Source of the DNA: Methanoregula sp. | GTDB taxonomy: Archaea; Halobacteriota; Methanomicrobia; Methanomicrobiales; Methanospirillaceae | Direction: 5' to 3' | NCBI RefSeq assembly: GCF_028679125.1 | Contig: NZ_JAJRCG010000001.1 | Coordinates: 124,001 to 188,000, forward strand | Length of the DNA stretch: 64,000 nt | Part shown: piece by piece, positions 58,897 to 64,000 of the stretch | Layout: the number at the start of each line of letters is the position of its first letter | Numbering within the stretch: the stretch's first letter is position 1 | Translations under genes and position numbers: made by a program | The notes under the pieces: model-generated | What the model saw: the letters and a program-made list of their open reading frames with translations, nothing else | Databases searched by the model: none | Told to the model about the DNA's origin: nothing

Positions 58897-59486
58897 TGAA
58901 AGCCGGAGTGCTTTACAGCGGCGGTAAGGACAGTTCCCTTGCAGCAATCCTGCTGGGTACGTATTACCAGGTCGAACTCAACACGTTCGTGTTCGACCAG
59001 GACCGCCTAATCCCCTCGGTTGAGGCTGCGGCAGACGCGCTGGGATATCCCATAAAAAAACGAGTATTCGAGGAAGGGATGCTGAACAAAATGGTCGACC
59101 TGGTCGTGGAGAAGGGGTATCCGAATGATGCCATCAACTTCGTGCACAAGTCGGCCGTGGAATCGCTCGCAGGAGAGTATGACGTGGTCGGGGACGGCAC
59201 ACGGTTTGATGACCGGGTCCCGATGCTCTCCCGCGAGGCGGTCCAGAGCCTGATGAGCCGGACAGGGAGTTCGTACGTGCGACCCCTGCTCGGTGTTCCC
59301 AGGCGCGAAGTCGACCGGCTGGTGGATCAGCTCCTCGTCGTCCAGTACGGCGAGACCGGTACCATCGAGAACGGCGATTACGAATCCGAGATCCGGGATG
59401 CGTTCCGGGCCCGCGGGCTCGATTACACAACCCTGTTCCCGCAACATCACGAGCAGTCGCTTGTGGTCGGCAGGAAAGTTAATTAA
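58896..59486 (+). CDS. PP-loop ATP pyrophosphatase family protein
   Basis: 196 residues. The PP-loop SGGKDSSLAAILL lies at residues 8-20. The rest has FVFDQDRLIPSVEAAADALGYPIKKRVFEEGMLN, DAINFVHKSAVESLAGEYDVVGDGTRFDDR and PMLSREAVQSLMSRTGSSYVRPLLGVPRREVDRLV. This type of ATPase activates a carbonyl oxygen by adenylation, as in tRNA thiolases and asparagine synthase relatives. It is conserved between PDCD5 and L39e in archaeal operons and probably modifies tRNA or rRNA; the substrate is unknown. It overlaps PDCD5 by one base. Confidence 0.88.
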   Translation: MKAGVLYSGGKDSSLAAILLGTYYQVELNTFVFDQDRLIPSVEAAADALGYPIKKRVFEEGMLNKMVDLVVEKGYPNDAINFVHKSAVESLAGEYDVVGDGTRFDDRVPMLSREAVQSLMSRTGSSYVRPLLGVPRREVDRLVDQLLVVQYGETGTIENGDYESEIRDAFRARGLDYTTLFPQHHEQSLVVGRKVN

Positions 59487-59498
59487 AGGTGAACGGAA

Positions 59499-59651
59499 AT
59501 GAGCAAACTAAGCAAAGGCAGGAAAATCCGGCTTGCGAAGGCATGCGACCAGAACCGGCGCGTGCCCCAGTGGGTTATGGTCAGGACCAAGAGGGCGGTT
59601 GTTTCGCACCCGAGACGGCGGAACTGGCGCAAGAGCACGCTGAAGGTGTAA
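59499..59651 (+). CDS. rpl39e: Ribosomal protein L39e
   Basis: 50 residues, extremely basic: [20 protein letters not shown], then [17 protein letters not shown] and [12 protein letters not shown]. This is a full-length L39e, the small protein lining the ribosomal exit tunnel. ATG 59499 lies 12 bases after the PP-loop gene stop and the stop TAA ends at 59651, three bases before L31e. Too short for usual ORF cut-offs, so easily missed. Confidence 0.97.
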   Translation: MSKLSKGRKIRLAKACDQNRRVPQWVMVRTKRAVVSHPRRRNWRKSTLKV

Positions 59652-59654
59652 TCA

Positions 59655-59921
59655 ATGGCAGACAAGATGGAAGAGCATGTCTATGTAATCCCTCTCAGGG
59701 ATGCCCGCCGCATGCCCCGCTGGAAGCGGAGTAATGGTGCGATCAAGGATATCAGGAAGTACCTGGCCAAGCACATGAAGAGCGAAGATGTCAAGCTCGA
59801 CCAGGCAATCAACGAGAAGGTATGGTCACGGGGCAGCTCCAAGCCGCCATCAAAGATCCGTGTCCGTGCCATGAAGATGGAGGACGGGCAGGTTCAGGCA
59901 GAACTTGCACCGGAATCGTAG
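59655..59921 (+). CDS. rpl31e: Ribosomal protein L31e
   Basis: 88 residues, archaeal length. [67 protein letters not shown] is the full L31e signature. Large-subunit protein near the tunnel exit. Three bases separate it from L39e; aIF6 starts immediately after its stop. Confidence 0.97.
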   Translation: MADKMEEHVYVIPLRDARRMPRWKRSNGAIKDIRKYLAKHMKSEDVKLDQAINEKVWSRGSSKPPSKIRVRAMKMEDGQVQAELAPES

Positions 59922-60584
59922 ATGCAAAGGACGATCACGTTCGACGGCGATCCGAACATCGGGGTTTTTGCCCGGGTGCTCGGGGATATCGCGATTATTC
60001 CCCCGGAATCACCGGAGGATTTCAGGGCAGCAGTAAAAGAAGCGCTCGATGTAACGCTTATCGAGACCACGATCCAGGGCAGTGCCATCATCGGTTCGCT
60101 CGTTGCCGGCAACAGCCGTGGTGCCGTGGTCTCGGGGCTTGCCACGAAAGAGGAGATTGCCCTCCTGGCGGAGTACCGCGAGGTTATGCTGCTCAATGAA
60201 TCGATGAACGCCGCGGGCAACGTGATCATGGCAAACGATACCTTTGCCGCAGTCCACCCGGACATGCCCGCTGACCTGATGAACGTGATCGGCGAGTTCC
60301 TTAAGGTCGAGATCTTCCCTCTCGTGCTCGGCGGCGTCAAGACCGTCGGCATGGCAGGCGTTGCCACGAACAAGGGTATCATCGTGCACCCGCGTGCAAC
60401 AGACCGTCAGATCGAACAGATCGAGTCGGTGGCGAAGATTCCGGTCGGAACAGGCTCGATCAACATGGGCAGCGGTCTCGTGGGAACCGGTCTTCTCGTT
60501 AACGAGAAAGGGTATCTCACGGGCAATGCCACGAGCGGGTTTGAACTGGGCAGGATTGAGGATGTATTTGGTTTTCTGGAGTGA
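59922..60584 (+). CDS. eif6: Translation initiation factor 6 (aIF6)
   Basis: 220 residues with the five-fold pentein repeat. Landmarks are [96 protein letters not shown] and [44 protein letters not shown]. It binds the large subunit and prevents early joining with the small subunit. The start follows the L31e stop with no gap. Confidence 0.97.
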   Translation: MQRTITFDGDPNIGVFARVLGDIAIIPPESPEDFRAAVKEALDVTLIETTIQGSAIIGSLVAGNSRGAVVSGLATKEEIALLAEYREVMLLNESMNAAGNVIMANDTFAAVHPDMPADLMNVIGEFLKVEIFPLVLGGVKTVGMAGVATNKGIIVHPRATDRQIEQIESVAKIPVGTGSINMGSGLVGTGLLVNEKGYLTGNATSGFELGRIEDVFGFLE

Positions 60585-60591
60585 ATGAATT

Positions 60592-60783
60592 ATGGCAGAT
60601 CAGAAGTTTGAAGTGAAAGGCACATTCCTGATGGGCGAGAACTGGATGCCCTACACGAAAGTGATCGAGGCACCCAACGAGCGGCAGGCGCAGGAGCGCA
60701 CCTTTGCCGTCATCGGCAGCAAGCACAACCTGAAGCGGCGCTACATCAAGATAGACGGCGTCAAGGCTGTGAAAGCCGAGTAA
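60592..60783 (+). CDS. rpl18a: Ribosomal protein L18Ae (LX)
   Basis: 63 residues. FEVKGTFLMGENWMPYTKVIEAPNERQAQERTFAVIGSKHNLKRRYIKIDGVKAV is the complete short archaeal LX form (half the size of eukaryal L18a). Last gene of the ribosomal operon, seven bases after aIF6. A pyrimidine-rich run follows. Confidence 0.96.
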   Translation: MADQKFEVKGTFLMGENWMPYTKVIEAPNERQAQERTFAVIGSKHNLKRRYIKIDGVKAVKAE

Positions 60784-60800
60784 TTTTTTTCTCTTTTCTC
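60784..60800 (+). terminator. Pyrimidine-rich terminator of the ribosomal operon
   Basis: A run of T with few C begins within two bases of the L18Ae stop, fitting archaeal termination. Confidence 0.5.
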
Positions 60801-60874
60801 ACGACTTCAAAACAGTCTATCCGTGCGTTGTTCTCATCGGTGTTTTTATCCCATACCGTGCCGGATATCTCCCC

Positions 60875-61618
60875 ATGAAGGAAGAAACCCGCTGGAAACT
60901 GCTCGTGGCTCTTGCGCTCGTAACGGTCACGCTGTTCCTGATGACAATCCATCTCCTGATCTACCGGGATCCCAACCACCTGTTCATGTACTTCCTCGGG
61001 GACCTGGTCTTTGTCCCGATCGAGGTGCTCTGCGTGACGCTGATCATCGATGAGATGCTGGAATCGCGGGAGAAGCAGCAGCGGATGGAGAAGCTGAACA
61101 TGGTGATCGGGATCTTCTTCTCCCGGTTCGGCACCCCGCTCATTGCCCGGCTCGCGAATGCGGACCCGTGTGTCTCCCGGCTCCAGAAGGAGATGGCAGC
61201 AGGTGCAGACTGGACTGCCGACCGGTTCCGCACGGTCCGGGCAGGTCTTGACGGGTCGAAGTGCACCATCGATCCTGCCCGCGCCGACCTCGAATCCTTA
61301 CAGGGGTTCCTGCTCAACAACGAGGATTTCCTCATCAGCATTGTCGAGAACCCGATGGTCTTTGAGCACGAGTCGTTCACGGAACTGATCTTTGCCGTCA
61401 CGCATTTTGCTGAAGAACTGAAAGCCCGGAGCGATCTTGCGAACCTGCCCCCGACCGATATCGCCCATCTCAGGGGTGATATGGAACGGGTGTATTCGCG
61501 TCTCGTGCCGGAATGGCTGAAGTACATGGAGTACCTGAAGAACCATTACCCGTACCTGTTCAGCCTCGCGATGCGGCAGAACCCGTTCGATGAGAAGGCG
61601 AGTGTAATCGTGAAGTAG
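60875..61618 (+). CDS. Membrane protein with helical cytosolic domain, function unknown
   Basis: 247 residues. Two membrane helices (about 8-32 and 38-62) are followed by a charged region EMLESREKQQRMEKLNM and an all-helical domain of about 170 residues containing FFSRFGTPLIARLANADPC, LQGFLLNNEDFLISIVENP and FTELIFAVTHFAEELKARSDLANLPPTD. No catalytic motif is seen. Similar two-helix proteins occur in methanogens, but I know of no function. It stands alone between the ribosomal operon and repeat cluster C. Confidence 0.72.
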   Translation: MKEETRWKLLVALALVTVTLFLMTIHLLIYRDPNHLFMYFLGDLVFVPIEVLCVTLIIDEMLESREKQQRMEKLNMVIGIFFSRFGTPLIARLANADPCVSRLQKEMAAGADWTADRFRTVRAGLDGSKCTIDPARADLESLQGFLLNNEDFLISIVENPMVFEHESFTELIFAVTHFAEELKARSDLANLPPTDIAHLRGDMERVYSRLVPEWLKYMEYLKNHYPYLFSLAMRQNPFDEKASVIVK

Positions 61619-61644
61619 GGGATCATCCCTCCCAAAAATCCAAT

Positions 61645-62130
61645 CGGGAGGGGGGTATGCCGGAGACCCCCCCTCCCCCCAACATGAGCATATCAGCGTT
61701 GTTCCTGCTGCCCGGACCCGGGTGGTGTGGCATGGTGTCGTCAGAGTGTCACGGCCGGATGAGGTTTTTAAAAAAAGGATCGGTGCTGCGATCTTTCCTG
61801 AAGATTGGGGGGTACCCCCCCTTCCAATAATAATGTGGGTGGGGGGGTCTCCGCGATTTGAAAAAATAATGGAGGGGGGGTATGCGGGACACCCCCCTCC
61901 TCAAAAATGGTATTGCACATCTATTGCACACGTTCCGGGCCCCCTTCCGGAATGGTGTCTCCGGTGAGATACCTCTTCCATGTGCTTACTCAAAAATGAT
62001 CGGAGGGGGTATGATCCGGCTAACTGGGGGGAGGGGTCTCCCGGATACCCCCCCACCCCCATGCAGGGGGGGTCTGCACAAAATAAAATCAAACGGGCGG
62101 GGGGGTATGGCAGAGACCCCCCTCCCCCCA
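61645..62130. repeat. Poly-G/poly-C dispersed repeat, cluster C
   Basis: Third cluster of the repeat at 2545 and 16983. Copies: 61645-61680 (partial), 61805-61931 and 62004-62130. The stretch 61855-61931 (GATTTGAAAA, G run, TATGC, C run, TCCTCAAAAATGG, then TTGCACA twice) follows 2727-2802 closely. The hairpin core near 62045-62075 matches cluster A exactly, with seven C before ACCCCC. Open frames on both strands are by-products of the runs. Confidence 0.85.
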
Positions 62131-62224
62131 ATCAGCAGCAGGATTCCGACATGTATATCGTGAACTCCGCGTACTCTTCTCACACTATACGGTAGGTGCG
62201 ATCCTGAACACAATCCATAAGAAG

Positions 62225-62692
62225 ATGCTACTCCTTGTGCTGATCTTTGCCTGCGGGGTATTCCTCGGCGCAGTATATACCACGTATCTCACTCCCCCGG
62301 CAGTACACCCGGCAAAGCAGGCGGTCTTTTCAAAGAATGCACCGGAACCCATCGGGCCGTACAGCCAGGCCATCGAGTCCGGCGATTACGTGTACCTGTC
62401 CGGCCAGATCGGCCTGGATCCTGCAACCGGCAACCTGACTGCCGGAGGCGCACAGGAACAGACCGTCCGGGCCATGGAGAACCTCCACGCCGTCCTCAGT
62501 GCTTCCGGGCTCTCGTTCTCCGATGTGGTCCAGACGCGGATCTATCTCACCAGCATGAGTGATTTTACCACGGTGAACCAGGTCTATGGCACGTATTTCA
62601 ACGATACCTGGCCGGCACGCTCCACGGTGCAGGTTGCCGGTCTTCCCAAAGGGGGGGTAGTCGAGATCGAGATGGTGGCGCAGAAGCGGTAG
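62225..62692 (+). CDS. RidA family protein with N-terminal membrane anchor or signal
   Basis: 155 residues: about 28 hydrophobic N-terminal residues (LLLVLIFACGVFLGAVYTTYL) precede a complete RidA domain (about 33-155). The domain has PIGPYSQAIESGDYVYLSGQIGLDPATGNL, AMENLHAVLSASGLSFSDVVQTRIYLTSMSDF, the catalytic arginine in PARSTVQVAGLPKGGVVEIEMVAQ and the final glutamate. RidA proteins hydrolyse reactive enamine/imine intermediates in the cytosol. Here the leader would put the domain outside the membrane, which is unusual. The start is clear, as the hydrophobic stretch is in frame. It lies just downstream of repeat cluster C. Confidence 0.88.
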   Translation: MLLLVLIFACGVFLGAVYTTYLTPPAVHPAKQAVFSKNAPEPIGPYSQAIESGDYVYLSGQIGLDPATGNLTAGGAQEQTVRAMENLHAVLSASGLSFSDVVQTRIYLTSMSDFTTVNQVYGTYFNDTWPARSTVQVAGLPKGGVVEIEMVAQKR

Positions 62693-62736
62693 GCCTCATT
62701 CGCCTGTGCACTCAGGCAATGCCCCGGTTGCTTATG

Positions 62737-64000
62737 TTATGCAGTGCCTTCGGGTGAATCCGTCGGCCCGCATCTCATCTCATTCTCTTCAAGGATATGA
62801 AGCAGCCCTTCAACTCCCGCAGGCCGGTCCATCTCGTCATAATAAATGTGGCTTGTTGCCGTCACTTCCATCTTTGAGCCGTCACGTTTCTTCAGGGCAA
62901 GACGATATCCTTTCAGTTCCCTGGATGCAGAGATCTGTCTGAAGAATTCGTCCCGGTCCGATGGATGGTAATAAAACGATCCGGCAACATTTTTCCCGAT
63001 GATTTCGTCAATGGAATCATATCCCATCGCCCTGACAAAGGACGGGCTGACGAGAATAATATTGCCTTCCTTATCCGTCCGGTAAAATGCGTCCTGGAGG
63101 TTCTCGATGATAGAGCGGTAGTTTCGCTCGCTCTCCTGTATCTTCTTCTGGCTGTGGTCCAGTTCCTCATACTGTGCCCGCAGTTCCTCTTCCGTTGCGG
63201 TCAGCTGCTCGTACGTTGCCCTCAGTTCATCCTCGGCCTTTCTCCGGGCGGTGATGTCCACGAGGGATACCACGCTGTTGGTAGTGCCCGGGATCATGCG
63301 GACGTTCACGATGCAGTAGCGTACAGAGGTATCACCGCCGATCATCCGGCATTCGTACACACCGGGAGCCGACGACGGATCGTTCCTCCGTGCATAGTGG
63401 TACTGCTTCAGTCTCTCCACGTCATCGGGATCGATGAAGACCGTCCAGCTCATCCGGTTCTCCTGCTGTTCCCGCACAACACCCGTCAGTGTCTCCCACC
63501 CGGCATTGGCGAGCAGGATCGTGGTGTTGTGGGCTGTGATGATCGTGGCGGCGCCCGTTGTGTTGAAGATCGTCCGGTACAGGTCCTCCGACACTTTGAG
63601 AGCCTCTTCGGCGGTCTTCCGGTCGGTGATATCTTTTCCTGCCGACTGGTACTCGGCAACCCTGCCCTGGTCGTCAAAGATGGCCCGGTCGCTCCACCAC
63701 TGCCAGCGGATCTGGCCGTCGGGCAGGATGACCCGGTGTTCGATCTCGGCAACCGGGTGTTCCCTGCTCAGCGATCGGATATGCCGGTGTATCAGTTCCC
63801 GGTCTTCCGGCAGGGTGCCCGGGACAAACCGGTGCCCGACAATCTCCTCCCGCTGCTTCCCGAAATACCGGCAATAGGCTTCGTTGACAAAGACATGAGT
63901 CCCATCCGGCAGGAAGCGGCAGATGAATTCGGTCTGGGTCTCGACCACGTCGCGGTATCTTCGTTCGCTCTCTGCAAGTGCCACGACTGCCTGCCGCCGC
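62737..64000 (-). CDS. Multi-PAS signalling protein (3' part; start lies beyond the window)
   Basis: At least 420 residues are readable and the frame stays open to the window edge. Three PAS domains are visible: one near the start of the readable part (ETQTEFICRFLPDGTHVFVNEAYCRYFGKQREEIVGH with a PAC end DITDRKTAEEAL), a second (YRTIFNTTGAATIITAHNTTILLANAGWETLTG), then a coiled coil (about 35 residues, LRATYEQLTATEEELRAQYEELDHSQKKIQESE), and a third (YRSIIENLQDAFYRTDKEGNIILVSPSFVRAMGYDS). It ends after the third PAS with a short acidic tail and no kinase domain. So it is either a PAS-only regulator or a kinase gene truncated at its 3' end. Downstream lies the RidA gene in convergent orientation. 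Confidence 0.88.
   Translation of the reverse strand, partial: RRQAVVALAESERRYRDVVETQTEFICRFLPDGTHVFVNEAYCRYFGKQREEIVGHRFVPGTLPEDRELIHRHIRSLSREHPVAEIEHRVILPDGQIRWQWWSDRAIFDDQGRVAEYQSAGKDITDRKTAEEALKVSEDLYRTIFNTTGAATIITAHNTTILLANAGWETLTGVVREQQENRMSWTVFIDPDDVERLKQYHYARRNDPSSAPGVYECRMIGGDTSVRYCIVNVRMIPGTTNSVVSLVDITARRKAEDELRATYEQLTATEEELRAQYEELDHSQKKIQESERNYRSIIENLQDAFYRTDKEGNIILVSPSFVRAMGYDSIDEIIGKNVAGSFYYHPSDRDEFFRQISASRELKGYRLALKKRDGSKMEVTATSHIYYDEMDRPAGVEGLLHILEENEMRCGPTDSPEGTA

Noticed and set aside
1-64000. tRNA or rRNA genes in the larger gaps
   Set aside because: I looked through the larger gaps (12199, 17697, 25867, 38949, 50266) for tRNA cloverleaf features such as GGTTCGAATCC-type T arms and found none that fit. 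A covariance search would be more sensitive.

Overview
The window comes from a methanogenic archaeon, most probably of the order Methanomicrobiales (Methanoregula-like). It carries archaeal/eukaryal-type information genes: ribosomal proteins S19e, L31e, L39e and L18Ae, aIF6, an eIF1/SUI1 homologue, PDCD5 and the RNase P subunit Rpp21. It also carries cobyric acid synthase, PKD-repeat surface proteins, and secreted proteins of a type I associate with Methanomicrobiales (DUF3821-like). Most of the window is moderately G+C rich. The first 2 kb is strikingly A+T rich and looks foreign.

Layout. 0.3-2.1 kb: an AAA/OLD-like ATPase directly abutting a TOPRIM/DUF4276-like protein, a likely acquired defence pair. 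2.5-17.3 kb: an accessory island bracketed by two clusters of an unusual poly-G/poly-C repeat. It holds secreted proteins built from a few shared domains, a transmembrane receptor-like Ser/Thr kinase with the same extracellular domains, a divergently placed winged-helix/FHA regulator, and several relics (membrane protein, zinc ribbon, histidine kinase). 17.3-31.7 kb: a mixed region with an MFS exporter, a CBS-type family II pyrophosphatase, two five-repeat PKD surface proteins, lipoproteins, a DUF4013 membrane protein, a zinc-ribbon/PH membrane protein and a transglutaminase-like lipoprotein. 31.8-36.7 kb: hisI with a prepilin-type peptidase, then a cytosolic V4R-Cache-V4R sensor followed by a REC-PAS regulator. 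36.8-45.8 kb: a MinD-like ATPase, several Roadblock/LC7-type proteins, and a type IV filament assembly ATPase with two TadC/FlaJ-like membrane proteins. A 1.1-kb non-coding stretch inside this region contains a strongly self-complementary segment (candidate structured RNA) and a cluster of palindromes. 45.9-60.8 kb: mostly housekeeping genes (cobQ, a sugar nucleotidyltransferase, xseA/xseB, purN, RNase P) ending in the S19e-PDCD5-PP-loop-L39e-L31e-aIF6-L18Ae operon. 60.9-64 kb: a membrane protein, a third poly-G cluster, a membrane-anchored RidA and the 3' part of a multi-PAS protein.

The most interesting candidate system is at 3.9-11.5 kb. A receptor kinase with a DUF3821-like ectodomain and an intact Hanks-type kinase domain sits beside a winged-helix transcription factor carrying an FHA (phosphothreonine-binding) domain. 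Two secreted proteins with the same ectodomain have promoters with matching tandem 16-bp palindromes spaced 20 bp apart, just upstream of their TATA boxes. One pair lies in the promoter region shared with the FHA regulator. This suggests a one-membrane-pass signalling route: surface signal, Thr phosphorylation, FHA-wHTH regulator, surface protein genes. The architecture and promoter pattern are read from the sequence; the wiring is inference.
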